Numbered from the stretch's first letter, positions 51,402 to 63,171 are shown. The stretch: 64,000 bases of DNA from Pseudomonas entomophila (GCF_023277925.1 NZ_CP063832.1:3463501-3527500), one strand, 5' to 3'. Program-made: numbers and translations. The notes: generated by a model from the sequence alone, not told the origin.

Positions 51402-52349
51402 TCAGATCAGCGAGCGCACCCGCAGCTCCTTGGGCATGGAGAAGGTGATGTTCTCCTCGCGCCCATCGAGCTCTTCGGCGCCGGTCGCGCCCCAGGCCTT
51501 GAGCTGGTCGATCACGCCGCGCACCAGCACCTCGGGGGCGGAGGCCCCAGCGGTGATGCCGATCCGCTGGACGCCATCGAACCAACTGCGTTGCAGGTCC
51601 TCGGCGCCGTCGATCAGGTAGGCCGGCGTGCTCATGCGCTCGGCCAGCTCGCGCAGGCGGTTGGAGTTGGAGCTGTTGGGGCTGCCGACCACCAGTACCA
51701 CGTCGCACTCGTCGGCCAGTTGCTTGACGGCGTCCTGGCGGTTTTGCGTGGCGTAGCAGATATCATCCTTGCGCGGGCCACCGATGTTCGGGAAGCGTTC
51801 GCGCAGGGCGTCGATCACCCGGCTGGTGTCATCCATCGACAGGGTGGTCTGGGTGACGAAGGCCAAGTGGTCCGGGTTACGCACCTGCAAGGCGGCGACG
51901 TCCTTCTCGTCCTCGACGAGGTAAATGGCGCCGCCGTTGCTAGCGTCGTACTGGCCCATGGTGCCTTCGACTTCCGGGTGCCCTTCGTGGCCGATGAGAA
52001 TGGTCTCACGGCCGTCGCGGCTGTACTTGGCCACCTCGATATGCACCTTGGTCACCAGCGGGCAGGTGGCGTCGAACACCTTCAGGCCGCGGCCGGCGGC
52101 TTCCTGGCGCACGGCTTGCGAAACGCCATGGGCGCTGAAGATGACGATGACGTCGTCCGGCACCTGGTCCAGCTCTTCGACGAACACCGCGCCACGGTTG
52201 CGCAGGTCTTCGACCACGAACTTGTTGTGCACCACTTCGTGGCGCACATAGATCGGCGGGCCGAAGACTTCCAGGGCGCGGTTGACGATCTCGATCGCCC
52301 GGTCGACCCCCGCGCAGAAGCCGCGCGGGTTGGCGAGTTTGATTTGCAT
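51402..52349 (-). CDS. ispH: 4-hydroxy-3-methylbut-2-enyl diphosphate reductase IspH
   Basis: A 315-residue iron-sulfur enzyme making IPP and DMAPP, last step of the MEP pathway. The three cluster cysteines are in [24 protein letters not shown] and [26 protein letters not shown] is the substrate site. One base from the fimU-like stop on the other strand. Confidence 0.97.
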   Translation of the reverse strand: MQIKLANPRGFCAGVDRAIEIVNRALEVFGPPIYVRHEVVHNKFVVEDLRNRGAVFVEELDQVPDDVIVIFSAHGVSQAVRQEAAGRGLKVFDATCPLVTKVHIEVAKYSRDGRETILIGHEGHPEVEGTMGQYDASNGGAIYLVEDEKDVAALQVRNPDHLAFVTQTTLSMDDTSRVIDALRERFPNIGGPRKDDICYATQNRQDAVKQLADECDVVLVVGSPNSSNSNRLRELAERMSTPAYLIDGAEDLQRSWFDGVQRIGITAGASAPEVLVRGVIDQLKAWGATGAEELDGREENITFSMPKELRVRSLI

Positions 52350-52363
52350 GCTCGGCTCCCGCC

Positions 52364-52801
52364 TCACAAGGCCTTCACGTCGAGGATCTGCACCTCGAAG
52401 TTCAGGGTCTTGCCGGCCAGTGGATGGTTGAAGTCGATGGTCACCTGGTTGTCGTCGAACACCTTCACCACGCCTGGCAGCTCGGTGTTGGCGGCGTCGT
52501 TGAAGATCACCAGCAGCCCTTCGGACAGCTCCATGCCTTCGAACTGCGAGCGCGGCATCACCTGCACGTTCTGCGGGTTGTGCTGGCCGAAGGCGTTCTC
52601 CGGGGCGATGGTCAGCTTGCGCTGGTCACCGGCCTTGAAGCCGAACAGGGCGCTCTCGAAGCCCGGCAGCAAGTTGCCGTCGCCGACCTTGAACGTGGCC
52701 GGGGCCTTGTCGAAGGTGCTGTCGACGGTATCGCCGTTTTCCAGGTGCAGCGCGAAGTGCAAGGTGACTTCGGTGTTCTGGCCGATACGGGTCTCAGTCA
52801 T
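52364..52801 (-). CDS. fkpB: FKBP-type peptidyl-prolyl isomerase (FkpB/SlpA)
   Basis: A 145-residue [24 protein letters not shown] start, [22 protein letters not shown], a metal-loop-type insertion and [20 protein letters not shown] end. No signal peptide, so cytoplasmic. Between ispH and lspA, overlapping lspA by eight bases. Confidence 0.93.
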   Translation of the reverse strand: MTETRIGQNTEVTLHFALHLENGDTVDSTFDKAPATFKVGDGNLLPGFESALFGFKAGDQRKLTIAPENAFGQHNPQNVQVMPRSQFEGMELSEGLLVIFNDAANTELPGVVKVFDDNQVTIDFNHPLAGKTLNFEVQILDVKAL

Positions 52802-53309
52802 GGACGGCTTCCTCGGACTTCTTGCTTTTGAACATGTCCAGCGCCAGCATCACCGCACCCACGGTAATGGCGCTGTCGGCCAGGTTGAAGGCCGGGAAGT
52901 AGTGACGGTTCTGCCAGTGCACCAGAATGAAGTCGACCACGTGGCCCAGCACGACGCGGTCATACAGGTTGCCCAGCGCGCCACCCAGCACCAGTGCCAG
53001 GGCCACGGCCAGCCAGGTCTCGTTGCGCCCCAGGCGCTTGAGCCAGACCACCAGCACGGCGCTGACCACGATGGCGATCAGCGCGAACAGCCAGCGCTGC
53101 CAGCCGGAGCTGTCAGCGAGGAAGCTGAACGCCGCGCCGGTGTTGTAGGCCAGGGTCCAGCTGAAGTAGTCGGGGATGACCACGATCTGCTGGTACAGGC
53201 TCAGCGCGCCCTCGAAGTAGACCTTGGTGGCCTGGTCGAGGACCAGGACCACCAGGCTCAGCCAGAGCCAGGCAAGGCGCCCGAAGCGCCCCGCGGAAGC
53301 ATTAGGCAT
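52794..53309 (-). CDS. lspA: Lipoprotein signal peptidase LspA
   Basis: A 171-residue inner-membrane aspartic protease that cleaves prolipoproteins. Four membrane helices; catalytic Asp in [17 protein letters not shown] and [15 protein letters not shown] at 53309 overlaps the ileS stop. Confidence 0.95.
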   Translation of the reverse strand: MPNASAGRFGRLAWLWLSLVVLVLDQATKVYFEGALSLYQQIVVIPDYFSWTLAYNTGAAFSFLADSSGWQRWLFALIAIVVSAVLVVWLKRLGRNETWLAVALALVLGGALGNLYDRVVLGHVVDFILVHWQNRHYFPAFNLADSAITVGAVMLALDMFKSKKSEEAVHD

Positions 53310-56133
53310 AGTGGCGCACCTCACCGGAGCCATTCAGGTTGTCGACGCAACGCGCGCAGATTTCCGGGTGCTCCGGGTGGCTGCCGACGTCGGCGCGGAA
53401 GTGCCAGCAACGGCCGCACTTGGCGTGGCCGGACTTGACGACTTTCAGCTTGAGGCCTTCGACTTCGGTTGTCACGGCGTCGGCTGGTGCCTGGACGAAC
53501 GGCACGACGCTGGCGGCCGAGGTGATCAGCACGAAGCGCAGTTCGTCACCCAGCTTGCCCAGGTCGGCGGTGAGGCCTTCCTCAGCGAACAGGGTGACTT
53601 CGGCCTGCAGGTTGCCACCGATGACCTTGGCGGTGCGCTGGTTCTCCAGCTCCTTGTTGACCGCCGCCTTGACCGCCATCACGCGGTCCCAGTAGGCGCG
53701 GTCCAGCTCGGAATCGGCTGGCAGTTCGCTCAGGCCTTGGTACCAGGTGTTGAGCATCACCGATTCGTTGCGCTCGCCCGGCAGGTACTGCCAGATCTCG
53801 TCGGCGGTGAACGCCAGGATCGGCGCGATCCAACGCACCAGGGCCTCGCTGATATGGTACAGCGCGGTCTGGCAGGAACGGCGAGCGACACTGTTGGCGC
53901 CGGTGGTGTACTGGCGGTCCTTGATGATGTCGAGGTAGAAGCCGCCCAGCTCCTGCACGCAGAAGTTGTGGATCTTCGAGTAGACGTTCCAGAAACGGTA
54001 CTCGCTGTAGTGCTCTTCCAGCTCGCGCTGCAGCAGCAAGGTGCGGTCGACCGCCCAGCGGTCCAGGGCCAGCATGTCCTCTGCCGGCAGCAGGTCGCGG
54101 GCCGGGTCGAAGCCGGACAGGTTGGAGAGCAGGAAGCGCGCGGTGTTGCGGATGCGGCGGTAGGCGTCGGCGCTGCGTTGCAGGATCTGCTCGGAAACGG
54201 CCATTTCGCCGGAGTAGTCGGTGGCCGAGACCCACAGGCGCAGGATGTCGGCGCCCAACGTGTCGTTGACTTTCTGAGGTTCGATGGTGTTGCCCAGCGA
54301 CTTGGACATCTTGCGGCCGTTCTCGTCCACAGTGAAGCCGTGGGTCAGCAGCTCGCGGTACGGCGCGTGGCCGTCGATGGCGCAGCCGGTCAGCAGCGAG
54401 GAGTGGAACCAGCCGCGGTGCTGGTCGGAGCCTTCCAGGTACAGGTCGGCGCGCGGGCCAGTGGCGTGGCCGATGTCGTGGGAGCCACGCAGCACGTGCC
54501 AATGAGTAGTACCAGAGTCGAACCACACGTCCAGGGTGTCGGTGATCTTGTCGTACTGGCCGGCTTCGTCACCGAGCAGTTCCTGGGCGTCCAGCTTGAA
54601 CCAGGCTTCGATACCTTCCTGCTCGACGCGCTTGGCGACTTCTTCCATCAGCTCGACGGTACGTGGGTGCAGCTCGCCGGTCTGCTTGTCGAGGAAGAAC
54701 GGGATCGGCACGCCCCAGTTACGCTGACGCGAGATGCACCAGTCCGGGCGGTTGGCGATCATCGAGTGCAGGCGCGCCTGGCCCCAGGCCGGGACGAACT
54801 TGGTCTCTTCGATGGCCTTGAGCGCACGCTCACGCAGAGGCTCGCCGGTGCTGGGTTGCTTGTCCATACCGACGAACCACTGCGCGGTGGCGCGGTAGAT
54901 CAGCGGGGTCTTGTGGCGCCAGCAGTGCATGTAGCTATGGCTGATGGTTTCGGTGTGCATCAGCGCGCCGACTTCGCTGAGCTTGTCGACGATAGCCGGG
55001 TTGGCCTTCCAGATGAACTGGCCGCCGAAGAACGGCAGCGACTCGACGTACACGCCGTTGCTCTGCACCGGGGTGAGGATGTCGTCGTTGACCATGCCGT
55101 AGCGCTTGCAGGTAACGAAGTCGTCTTCACCGTAGGCCGGCGAGGAGTGAACCACGCCGGTACCGGCGCCCAGCTCGACGTATTCGGCCAGGTAGATCGG
55201 CGACAGGCGGTCGTAGAACGGGTGGCGGAAGTTGATCAGTTCCAACGCCGAACCCGGAGCGGTGGCGATGACCGAGCCTTCCAGCGAGTAACGCTTCAGG
55301 CACGACTCGACCAGCTCTTCGGCCAGCACCAGCAGGCGCTCGCCGGTGTCGACCAGGGCGTACTTGAAGTCCGGGTGGATGTTCAGCGCCTGGTTGGCCG
55401 GGATGGTCCACGGGGTGGTGGTCCAGATCACGATGGCGGCGGGCTTGGCCAGCGCGGCCAGGCCAAAGGCCGATGCCAGCTTGTCGGCATCGGCGACCGG
55501 GAAGGCGACGTCGATGGTCTGGGATTTCTTGTCGGCGTACTCGACCTCGGCTTCGGCCAGCGCGGAACCGCAATCGAAGCACCAGTTCACCGGCTTGAGG
55601 CCCTTGAACACGAAGCCTTGCTTGACCATTTCAGCCAGGGCGCGAATCTCGCCAGCCTCGTTGGCGAAGTTCATGGTCTTGTACGGGTTGTCCCAGTCAC
55701 CCAGCACACCCAGGCGAATGAACTCGGTCTTCTGCCCTTCGATCTGCTCGGCGGCGTATTCGCGGCACAGCTCGCGGGTACGGTCGGCGGTGAGGTGCTT
55801 GCCGTGGGTGACCTCGACCTTGTGTTCGATTGGTAGACCGTGGCAGTCCCAGCCCGGTACATACGGCGCGTCGAAGCCGGACAGGGTCTTGGAGCGGACG
55901 ATCATGTCCTTGAGAATCTTGTTCAGCGCATGACCGATGTGGATCTTGCCGTTGGCATAGGGCGGGCCGTCGTGCAGGACGAACTTCGGACGATCCTTGC
56001 CAATCTCGCGCAGCTTCCGGTACAGGCCAATGCTGTCCCAGCGCTGCAGGATCTGCGGTTCGCGCTGAGGCAGGCCGGCCTTCATGGGGAAGGCGGTGTC
56101 CGGAAGGTTAAGCGTGGCTTTGTAGTCGGTCAT
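53302..56133 (-). CDS. ileS: Isoleucyl-tRNA synthetase
   Basis: A 943-residue class I synthetase. HIGH motif as [16 protein letters not shown] at about 59, the editing (CP1) domain, KMSKS as [10 protein letters not shown] at about 603, and the C-terminal zinc site CGRCWHF...CARCVDN. Length fits the family. Four-base overlap with ribF. Confidence 0.97.
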   Translation of the reverse strand: MTDYKATLNLPDTAFPMKAGLPQREPQILQRWDSIGLYRKLREIGKDRPKFVLHDGPPYANGKIHIGHALNKILKDMIVRSKTLSGFDAPYVPGWDCHGLPIEHKVEVTHGKHLTADRTRELCREYAAEQIEGQKTEFIRLGVLGDWDNPYKTMNFANEAGEIRALAEMVKQGFVFKGLKPVNWCFDCGSALAEAEVEYADKKSQTIDVAFPVADADKLASAFGLAALAKPAAIVIWTTTPWTIPANQALNIHPDFKYALVDTGERLLVLAEELVESCLKRYSLEGSVIATAPGSALELINFRHPFYDRLSPIYLAEYVELGAGTGVVHSSPAYGEDDFVTCKRYGMVNDDILTPVQSNGVYVESLPFFGGQFIWKANPAIVDKLSEVGALMHTETISHSYMHCWRHKTPLIYRATAQWFVGMDKQPSTGEPLRERALKAIEETKFVPAWGQARLHSMIANRPDWCISRQRNWGVPIPFFLDKQTGELHPRTVELMEEVAKRVEQEGIEAWFKLDAQELLGDEAGQYDKITDTLDVWFDSGTTHWHVLRGSHDIGHATGPRADLYLEGSDQHRGWFHSSLLTGCAIDGHAPYRELLTHGFTVDENGRKMSKSLGNTIEPQKVNDTLGADILRLWVSATDYSGEMAVSEQILQRSADAYRRIRNTARFLLSNLSGFDPARDLLPAEDMLALDRWAVDRTLLLQRELEEHYSEYRFWNVYSKIHNFCVQELGGFYLDIIKDRQYTTGANSVARRSCQTALYHISEALVRWIAPILAFTADEIWQYLPGERNESVMLNTWYQGLSELPADSELDRAYWDRVMAVKAAVNKELENQRTAKVIGGNLQAEVTLFAEEGLTADLGKLGDELRFVLITSAASVVPFVQAPADAVTTEVEGLKLKVVKSGHAKCGRCWHFRADVGSHPEHPEICARCVDNLNGSGEVRHYA

Positions 56134-57080
56134 TTCAGGCTCTTCGTTAGCGGTTGAGCGTGCCAGTGGGCACGTGCGGCGGCGATGTCCGCGTCGATCG
56201 CCGACTTCAGCGCCTCCAGGGAGGCGAAACGCTGCTCTTCACGCAGCTTGTGGTGGAATTCCACCGTCAGGCGCCGGCCGTACAGGTCGCCGGCGAAGTC
56301 CAGGAGATGAATCTCCAGGTGAGGCCGCCCGTCACCGCTGACGGTGGGGCGCACTCCGATATTGCCGACACCCGGCCAGGCCTTGCCGTCGATCTCGATG
56401 CTAGCCAGGTAGACCCCGGCCAGCGGCACACGACGGCGCTTGAGCTGGATGTTGGCAGTGGGTGTTCCAAGCTGGCGGGCCAGCTTCTGGCCGTGCAATA
56501 CCCGGCCGGTGATGCGATAGGGGCGACCCAGCAGGTGCTCGGCCAGTTCGAAGTCGCCATCGGCCAGGGCTTTGCGCACTTCGGTGCTGCTGACCCGCAG
56601 GCCGTCCTGGATCACGGTGTTGGCGGCCTCGACGGTGAAGCCGTGTTGCTTGCCGGATTCGACCAAGAAGCCAAAGTCGCCGGCGCGATCACAGCCGAAG
56701 CGAAAATCGTCACCCACCTCGAGATGGCGCACGCCCAGGCCGTCGGCCAGGATCTGCTCGACGAACTCGCAGGCGCTGAGCTTGCTCAGGCGCTGGTTGA
56801 AGGCCAGGCACAGCACCCGGTCGATACCTTCGCCGGCCAGCAGCTCGACCTTGTCGCGCAGGCGCGCCAGGCGGGCCGGTGCGGTGTCGGGGGCGAAATA
56901 CTCACGCGGCTGGGGCTCGAAGATCACCACGCAGGTGGGCAGGCCCAGCGCCTGGCCGCGTTCGCGCAGGCGCGCGAGGATCGCCTGGTGGCCCCGGTGG
57001 ACCCCGTCGAAGTTGCCAATGGTGGCGACACAGCCCCGGTGCTCGGGGCGCAGGTTGTGAAGACCTCGAACCAGCTGCAT
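56130..57080 (-). CDS. ribF: Bifunctional riboflavin kinase/FAD synthetase
   Basis: A 316-residue protein making FMN and FAD. N-terminal adenylyltransferase ([35 protein letters not shown]), C-terminal riboflavin kinase ([20 protein letters not shown]). The ATG at 57080 matches the usual start; an in-frame ATG at 57098 also exists. Confidence 0.96.
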   Translation of the reverse strand: MQLVRGLHNLRPEHRGCVATIGNFDGVHRGHQAILARLRERGQALGLPTCVVIFEPQPREYFAPDTAPARLARLRDKVELLAGEGIDRVLCLAFNQRLSKLSACEFVEQILADGLGVRHLEVGDDFRFGCDRAGDFGFLVESGKQHGFTVEAANTVIQDGLRVSSTEVRKALADGDFELAEHLLGRPYRITGRVLHGQKLARQLGTPTANIQLKRRRVPLAGVYLASIEIDGKAWPGVGNIGVRPTVSGDGRPHLEIHLLDFAGDLYGRRLTVEFHHKLREEQRFASLEALKSAIDADIAAARAHWHAQPLTKSLK

Positions 57081-57199
57081 AACGCGCTTCTTGCTCATAA
57101 AGTGGCCGATTATAACCACACCCGGGCGCTGGCGACAGGCGGCAGCGCCACCACGGGGCATGGAATGCGAAAAACCGACGCCTGACCCTTTTTACCGCC

Positions 57200-58738
57200 T
57201 CAGTGCATCGCCTTGCGGGCGAAATGCCGTGGGCGGAAACCACATAGGAACAAGCAGCCGAAATAGGTCAGCACGCCCGCCGCGATCAGGCCGCCCAGGC
57301 GCAGGAAACGGGCCAGCATGTCGCCCTGCGCCCAGGCTGGCAGGTAATGCATGCCCAACAGCAGCACACCGGACATCAACGTGACCGCCAGCACCAGCTT
57401 GAGCAGGAACAGCGTCCAGCCCGGCTGCGGCTGATACAGCCGCTGGCTGCGCAGTTTCCAGAACAGCAAGCCGGCATTGAGGCAGGCACCCAGGCTGATC
57501 GCCAAGGCCAGGCCGGCGTGGGCCAGCGGGCCGACCAGGGCCAGGTTGAACAGTTGAGTGCAGACCAGGGTGAAGATCGCGATCCTCACCGGCGTGCGGA
57601 TATTCTGCTGCGCATAGAAGCCAGGTGCCAGTACCTTGACCAGGATGATCGCCAGCAGGCCCACCGAGTAGGCGATCAGGGCACGCTGGGTCATGGCGGC
57701 GTCGAAGGCGGTGAACTTGCCGTACTGGAACAACGCCACGGTCAGCGGCTCGGCGAGGATCGCCAGGGCCAGTGTGCAGGGCAGCACCAGCAGGAAGCAC
57801 AGGCGCAGGCCCCAGTCGAGGATGCGCGAGTACTCCTCGCGGTCCTTGTTGGCGTAGGTCTTGGCCAAGGTGGGCAGCAAGATGGTGCCCAGGGCCACGC
57901 CGAGCACGCCGGAGGGCAGCTCCATCAGGCGGTCGGCGTAGTACATCCATGACACCGAACCCGCCACCAGGAAGGAGGCGAAGATGGTGTTGATGATCAG
58001 CGAGATCTGGCTCACCGAAACCCCGAGGATGGCTGGCAGCATCTGCTTGAGTACCCGCCATACACCGGCATCGCGCAGGTTCAGGCGCGGCAACACGAGC
58101 ATGCCGATCTTCTTCAGTGCCGGCAGCTGGTACAGCAGCTGCGCCAGGCCACCGGCCAGCACGCCCCAGCCCAGGGCCATGATGGGTGGGTCGAAGTAGG
58201 GGGTGAGGAACACGGCGAAGGCGATCATCGCCACGTTGAGCAGGGTCGGGGTGAAGGCCGGCACGCTGAAGCGGTTCCAGGTGTTGAGGATGGCCCCGGC
58301 CAGCGACGACAGCGAGATCAGCAATATATAAGGAAAGGTCACCCGCAGCAGCGAGGTGGTCAGCTCGTACTTTTCGGTGCTGTCGACAAAGCCGGGCGCG
58401 GTAGCCCAGACCACCCAGGGGGCGGCGAGGATGCCGATCACGGTGACCAAGGCCAGGGCCAGGGTCAGCAAGCCGCTCACGTAGGCGATGAAGGTGCGGG
58501 TGGCCTCCTCGCCCTGTTGGGTCTTGTACTCGGCCAGGATGGGCACGAACGCCTGGGAGAACGCCCCCTCGGCGAAGATGCGCCGCAGCAGGTTGGGTAG
58601 CTTGAAGGCGATGAAGAAGGCGTCGGTGGCGACGCCGGCACCGAAAATCCGTGCCAGGATGGTGTCGCGCACGAAGCCGAGCACCCGGGAAATCATGGTA
58701 ATCGAGCTGACTGCGGCCAGGGATTTGAGCAGGTTCAT
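57200..58738 (-). CDS. murJ: Lipid II flippase MurJ
   Basis: A 512-residue polytopic protein (about 14 helices) that flips lipid [23 protein letters not shown] at 23-43, [20 protein letters not shown] at 52-71 and [15 protein letters not shown] carry the conserved charged residues. First gene of the murJ-ribF-ileS-lspA-fkpB-ispH block, divergent from rpsT. Confidence 0.96.
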   Translation of the reverse strand: MNLLKSLAAVSSITMISRVLGFVRDTILARIFGAGVATDAFFIAFKLPNLLRRIFAEGAFSQAFVPILAEYKTQQGEEATRTFIAYVSGLLTLALALVTVIGILAAPWVVWATAPGFVDSTEKYELTTSLLRVTFPYILLISLSSLAGAILNTWNRFSVPAFTPTLLNVAMIAFAVFLTPYFDPPIMALGWGVLAGGLAQLLYQLPALKKIGMLVLPRLNLRDAGVWRVLKQMLPAILGVSVSQISLIINTIFASFLVAGSVSWMYYADRLMELPSGVLGVALGTILLPTLAKTYANKDREEYSRILDWGLRLCFLLVLPCTLALAILAEPLTVALFQYGKFTAFDAAMTQRALIAYSVGLLAIILVKVLAPGFYAQQNIRTPVRIAIFTLVCTQLFNLALVGPLAHAGLALAISLGACLNAGLLFWKLRSQRLYQPQPGWTLFLLKLVLAVTLMSGVLLLGMHYLPAWAQGDMLARFLRLGGLIAAGVLTYFGCLFLCGFRPRHFARKAMH

Positions 58739-58987
58739 CGAAAAGTTTCACGCCAAGGGCAGAGGGCGCTGCCAGACAGCGTCCGAATGTGCGATACTCC
58801 CGCGCCTTCGCAGGGGAGCCAAAAATTCCCGAGTTTACAGGTCGCGCCGCAGAAAGGAATCTTTCCGCTCATCGACCCACCACTCGGCGGAACCTTGCAG
58901 GTGGCCTTGACATCCGTTCGACTCGTCGGCATGATTCGCGGCCTATTTTGTTTGCTATTTACCTAAAGTCTTTCGAGGAGCTCGACG

Positions 58988-59266
58988 GTGGCCAACACAC
59001 CTTCCGCCAAGAAACGTGCAAAACAGGCTGAGAAGCGTCGCAGCCACAACGCCAGCCTGCGTTCCATGGTCCGCACCTACATCAAGAATGTAGTCAAAGC
59101 CATCGACGCAAAAGACGCCGAAAAAGCGCAAGCCGCTTACGTTCTGGCTGTGCCTGTAATCGACCGTATGGCCGACAAGGGCATCATCCACAAGAACAAA
59201 GCTGCTCGCCACAAAGGCCGTCTGAATGGCCACATCAAGGCGCTGAAAGAAGCTGCAGCTGCCTAA
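58988..59266 (+). CDS. rpsT: 30S ribosomal protein S20
   Basis: 92 residues, GTG start at 58988 with GAGGAG eight bases upstream: [20 protein letters not shown], and a helical, Lys/Arg/Ala-rich body ending [12 protein letters not shown]. Binds 16S rRNA. A GTG start is common for this gene, whose translation is autoregulated in E. coli. Confidence 0.97.
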   Translation: MANTPSAKKRAKQAEKRRSHNASLRSMVRTYIKNVVKAIDAKDAEKAQAAYVLAVPVIDRMADKGIIHKNKAARHKGRLNGHIKALKEAAAA

Positions 59267-59284
59267 GCGACGTTCTTGTCGAAA

Positions 59285-59312
59285 AAACCGACCCTAGGGT
59301 CGGTTTTTTTAT
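59285..59312 (+). terminator. Rho-independent terminator after rpsT
   Basis: AACCGACCC-TA-GGGTCGGTT followed by TTTTT, 18 bases after the stop. Confidence 0.93.
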
Positions 59313-59345
59313 GCCTGTGATTTATCTCCCTCGACGCCAAATTCC

Positions 59346-59426
59346 GTAGCGGCTTTAGCCGCGATCACCCGCAAAGCGGGTGCCACAGACCGCAGTGCCT
59401 GTTTCGCGGCTGAAGCCGCTCCTACA
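59346..59426. repeat. REP palindrome pair
   Basis: CGTAGCGGCTTTAGCCGCGA and GCGGCTGAAGCCGCTCCTAC around a CCCGC/GCGGG hairpin. Confidence 0.85.
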
Positions 59427-59467
59427 GATGCCAGGAAGAAGGCCGCTCTAGGCGGCCTTTTCTCGAA

Positions 59468-61768
59468 TCACTTACCGATCTGAATCTTCGGCGCCCACTC
59501 CAACCATGCATCCTCGGGCTTGTCGAACAAGGCAAAGGTCTGCTGCGGCCGCGCCGGGTTGCCCATCTGTTCGCCGTCCGGGGTAGCGAAAGCAATGCCA
59601 CCCGCGATCAGCGTTTCGACGGACTCGGTACGCACCGTGGCGCCCTTGAACAGGCCCCAGTCGAAGCCAAACCCGCTACTGTTCCAGAACCGGCTGCCAC
59701 CGCGCACCAGGCCCGCATAACGCGGCTCGATAAGGATGTGGATAAGTACCCGGTCGGCAGTCTGCCCCAGCTCGAAGCCAACGACCTTGCCCACGGTGAC
59801 CTCGCGATACGTCACCGGCACGCCCGGCTTGATCGAGCCACGCCGTGGCGCACTCAGGGTCAGCGGCAGGCCGACTTCTTCGCCTTTCACTTCGGGTGCA
59901 TCGGCAAGTGCAATGAAATCGCGCTGCGGCCCCTTGTCCTTGAGTGCCGGAAGCACTTCCAGGTACTGGCCACCAACCAATGTGTCGAGGTTCTCGGTGC
60001 GTACCAGGCCCAACGCAGGCTTGACCACCCAGAATTGCGTCCCGGCACGGGCGATACGCTCCGCCGACTGTGTAATGCGCGCCCTGAGCAATACGGCCTG
60101 TAGGTCGCTCGTCAGGTCGACACTTTCGACACTGCCCACATCGAGGCCGCGGAAGCGAATCGGCGTACCGGGCTTGAGCCCATCTGCGCGCTCGACGCGG
60201 ATGGTAACCAGAGTACCAGCACGGTTGGCCGCATCCTGGCTTTCATGCAGACGGAAGCGCGGGATACGGCGCTTGAGCGGCACATCGGGCTTGGGGGTGT
60301 CGAAGGCGATACCGCCCGCCATGAGGGTCTGCAGCGACTCGCTCTTGACCTGGATGCCCGAAAGCCCGCCGGTCAGGGTAATGCCACTGGCATTCCAGAA
60401 GCGCGTGGAGCCATTGACCAGGTTGGCGTACTCCTTCTCGATGTGCACACCGATCAGGATTCGCTTGCTGTTGCGAGCAAATTGATAGCTCTGGACGCTA
60501 CCGACTCGCACCTGGCGATACATCACTGGGCTACCCACCTCCAGCGAACCCAGGGTGTCAGCGAACAACACCATGTGCAGGCCCGGGGCCTTCAGGTCCA
60601 GGGGTGGCGCCTTGGCACGCGCTTCGAACTCGCGCAGAGGCTTGGCCCCTGGCTCGCCGGGACGAACGGCGATGTAATTGCCCTTTACCAACGCTTCGAG
60701 GCCGGTGATACCGGCAAGCGAGATGGACGGCTTGACCACCCAGAACTGCGTTCCTTCTACCAGATAGTCTTCCGCCAACGGATCCAGGGTCAGCTCGGCC
60801 GTGGCGCTGGAGAGGTCACCTTCGATCTTCAGGTCCTTCAGCGTGCCTACCTGGATGCCTTTATAAAGGACCGGTGTACGGCCCTTCTGCAGGCCCTCGA
60901 AATCACTCAGCTTCACTTTCACACGGATGCCCGCCTGAGCGGCGTCGAAGTCCTCGTACAAGCGGAACGGCAGGCTTGAGTCAGTGGGTGGGCTGTCCTT
61001 GCGGTTCTCGGGTGTGGCGAATGCGATCCCGCCGGCAACGATGCTCGACAGCGACTCGGTGCGCACTTTCACACCGGACAGGTCGGCGTCGATACTGACC
61101 CCGCTGGCATTCCAGAAACGCGTGTGCTTGCGCACCAGGCTCGCATAGGCCGGCGCGATGAACACCTTGATCTCCACCGTGCCCTGGTCCTCGGACAGGC
61201 GATAGCTCTTCACCCGCCCGACCTGGATCTGCTTGTAGAACACTGGACTGTCGCGGTTGAGCGAACCCAGCCGGTCGGCCTTGAGAGTCAGGTGCAGGCC
61301 TGGCTCCTCATCAGACAGGGGCGGCGCCTCTTTCAGCGCGGTATAGCGCTTGGTCAGCTCTCCCTCTCCTGGGTCCACGGCAATGTAGTTGCCGGAGACC
61401 AGCGTCTCCAGACCTGAGATGCCAGCCAGGCTGACGCTCGGCTTCACCAACCAGAAGCGCGTACCGGTGGTCAGGTGCGGCCCGGCCTCCTTTCTCATCT
61501 CGATGGTGGCGATGACGCCTCGGTTGTCACCTTTGTTGTCCAGCACCAGGGCGGTGACCTTGCCCACCGACATGCCCTTGTAGATAACCTCGGTCTTGTT
61601 GGCGACAATGCCCTCACCGGTCTCGAAGCGCACCTGGATCTCGATGCCGGCGTCGCGATAGGCCTGCCAGGCCAGCCAGCCACCAATGGCCAGGGCAATC
61701 AGCGGCAGGATCCAGATGGCCGACCAGTTTGAAGCGGGGCGGGTTTTAGCCGTAGGCAAGTCACTCAT
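59468..61768 (-). CDS. pqiB: Multi-MCE lipid transport protein, PqiB/YebT type
   Basis: A 766-residue protein with one N-terminal membrane helix (WSAIWILPLIALAIGGWLAW) and six MCE domains, starting near residues 40, 155, 270, 390, 510 and 620 (for example IQVRFETGEGIVANKTEVIY; VSPVFYKQIQVGRV-like blocks). Stacked MCE rings form a tunnel between inner and outer membrane for lipids. E. coli PqiB has three domains and YebT seven; six is in between. Follows two pqiA genes with overlaps, so the operon is pqiA-pqiA-pqiB. Start 61768 or 61777. Confidence 0.88.
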   Translation of the reverse strand: MSDLPTAKTRPASNWSAIWILPLIALAIGGWLAWQAYRDAGIEIQVRFETGEGIVANKTEVIYKGMSVGKVTALVLDNKGDNRGVIATIEMRKEAGPHLTTGTRFWLVKPSVSLAGISGLETLVSGNYIAVDPGEGELTKRYTALKEAPPLSDEEPGLHLTLKADRLGSLNRDSPVFYKQIQVGRVKSYRLSEDQGTVEIKVFIAPAYASLVRKHTRFWNASGVSIDADLSGVKVRTESLSSIVAGGIAFATPENRKDSPPTDSSLPFRLYEDFDAAQAGIRVKVKLSDFEGLQKGRTPVLYKGIQVGTLKDLKIEGDLSSATAELTLDPLAEDYLVEGTQFWVVKPSISLAGITGLEALVKGNYIAVRPGEPGAKPLREFEARAKAPPLDLKAPGLHMVLFADTLGSLEVGSPVMYRQVRVGSVQSYQFARNSKRILIGVHIEKEYANLVNGSTRFWNASGITLTGGLSGIQVKSESLQTLMAGGIAFDTPKPDVPLKRRIPRFRLHESQDAANRAGTLVTIRVERADGLKPGTPIRFRGLDVGSVESVDLTSDLQAVLLRARITQSAERIARAGTQFWVVKPALGLVRTENLDTLVGGQYLEVLPALKDKGPQRDFIALADAPEVKGEEVGLPLTLSAPRRGSIKPGVPVTYREVTVGKVVGFELGQTADRVLIHILIEPRYAGLVRGGSRFWNSSGFGFDWGLFKGATVRTESVETLIAGGIAFATPDGEQMGNPARPQQTFALFDKPEDAWLEWAPKIQIGK

Positions 61769-62384
61769 GGTCGTCATCCGACTCCGTGTTGTCCCAGATC
61801 AGTCGGGGATCGAAAGTTAAGGCGGCGAGCATCGTCAGGATCACCACGGTGGCGAAGGCGACGGCGCCCAGGTTGGCTTCGACACTGGCAATGCGACCGA
61901 AATTCACCACGGCCACGAGGATGGCGATGACGAAGATGTCGAGCATGGACCAGCGGCCGATGAATTCGATGAAGCGGTACATCAGGATGCGCTGACGCGC
62001 CGAGAGCGGCTGGTGACGCTGCACCGAGTACAGCAGAAGGGCGATGCCCACCAGCTTGAAAGTCGGCACCAGGATGCTGGCGATGAACACCACCGCGGCG
62101 ATCGGCAGCATGCCGTGCTTGAGCAGGGTGATGACGCCGGACATGATCGTGTCGGGGCTGCCCTGGCCCAAGGCGCTGACGGTCATGATCGGTAGCACGT
62201 TGGCCGGGATGTAGAGCACCATCGCCGTGATCAGCAGCGCCCAGGTACGCACGATGCTGTTGGGCCTGCGCGCATGCACGACGGCACCGCAGCGGGTACA
62301 CGACTGCGACGTGCTGTCGGGCTCGTGCCGGTTGAGTTCGTGGCACTCGTTGCAAACCAGGATTCCCGCATCAATCGCCCGCAT
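61761..62384 (-). CDS. pqiA: Paraquat-inducible protein A-like membrane protein, second copy
   Basis: A 207-residue protein: zinc-ribbon-like CNECHELNRH and CTRCGAVVHARRP, then four membrane helices (WALLITAMVLYIPANVLPIM etc.). Half-size PqiA: E. coli PqiA is a fusion of two such units, here split in two genes. ATG 62384 preferred (GGAGG six bases upstream). Overlaps the MCE gene and the first pqiA. Confidence 0.88.
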   Translation of the reverse strand: MRAIDAGILVCNECHELNRHEPDSTSQSCTRCGAVVHARRPNSIVRTWALLITAMVLYIPANVLPIMTVSALGQGSPDTIMSGVITLLKHGMLPIAAVVFIASILVPTFKLVGIALLLYSVQRHQPLSARQRILMYRFIEFIGRWSMLDIFVIAILVAVVNFGRIASVEANLGAVAFATVVILTMLAALTFDPRLIWDNTESDDDHE

Positions 62385-63030
62385 GGGCATCCTCCCCGGA
62401 CAACGCTACCCAGATCTGGTGGGGTGACATCACCACCTCCAGCCATACCTGGACCAGCAACAGGCTGATGAAGCAGAACAGGCCAAGGCCGATACTCAGC
62501 TCGGCCAGGTCGACCAGCTTGACGATGGCCACCAGCACGCCCATGAAATAGACCTCGAGCATCCCCCACTCACGCAAGTGGTGGTAGATACGATAGATCA
62601 GCAGGCCATAACTGCGGCCAATGTTCAGGCGAATGCTCAACAGCACAAACAGTTGGCACAACAGCTTGAGCAGTGGGATTGCCATGCTGCAGAGGAACAC
62701 GACAACGGCAATGCCGCGCATCTGCGAGTTGTACAGCCCGAGCACGCCACTCCAGACCGTATCGTCGGAGGTCTGGCCCAGCAGATGCAGTTGCATGATA
62801 GGTAGGAAGTTGGCTGGCACATACAGCAGCAAGGCTGTCAGTACCAAGGCGAGGCTGCGATTGATCACATTGTGCCGATGAGCATAAAGCTCGTAGCCAC
62901 AACGCGGGCAATGGGCCTTCTCGTCATTCTGTAGCGTCGCCTTGCGCATCAGCAGGTCGCACTCGTGGCAGGCCACGAGCTCGTCCAGCGGCAATTGTGC
63001 GAGCGCTTCGGGATCGGCAGGGTTGGGCAT
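62371..63030 (-). CDS. pqiA: Paraquat-inducible protein A-like membrane protein, first copy
   Basis: A 219-residue protein, same layout as the next gene: CHECDLLMRK and CPRCGYELYAHRHN cysteine pairs, then helices LALVLTALLLYVPANFLPIM, FLCSMAIPLLKLLCQLFV and others. Together with the second copy it equals one full PqiA and is the membrane partner of the MCE protein. First gene of the operon. Confidence 0.88.
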   Translation of the reverse strand: MPNPADPEALAQLPLDELVACHECDLLMRKATLQNDEKAHCPRCGYELYAHRHNVINRSLALVLTALLLYVPANFLPIMQLHLLGQTSDDTVWSGVLGLYNSQMRGIAVVVFLCSMAIPLLKLLCQLFVLLSIRLNIGRSYGLLIYRIYHHLREWGMLEVYFMGVLVAIVKLVDLAELSIGLGLFCFISLLLVQVWLEVVMSPHQIWVALSGEDAHAGD

Positions 63031-63134
63031 ATGGAAGTTCTGAATGGATGCGTCGGCTCTATTCTAGTGTTCTGACTCGAATTATGGGAGACGACCATTG
63101 TGAGGATCTGTGCCGGCATTCGAGTCACAACGTC

Positions 63135-63171
63135 TGTAGGCGCCGGCCTTGCCGACAAGCCGGCGCCTACA
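63135..63171. repeat. Perfect palindrome TGTAGGCGCCGGC ... GCCGGCGCCTACA
   Basis: A 13-bp perfect inverted repeat with an 11-base loop, upstream of pqiA and near the rRNA terminator; REP subtype. Confidence 0.75.

Noticed and set aside
53224..55836. 870-codon open frame on the plus strand opposite ileS
   Set aside because: It is entirely antisense to the well-supported ileS gene, has low-complexity Val/Ala/Gly/Arg-rich translation typical of high-GC shadow frames, and no ribosome binding site.
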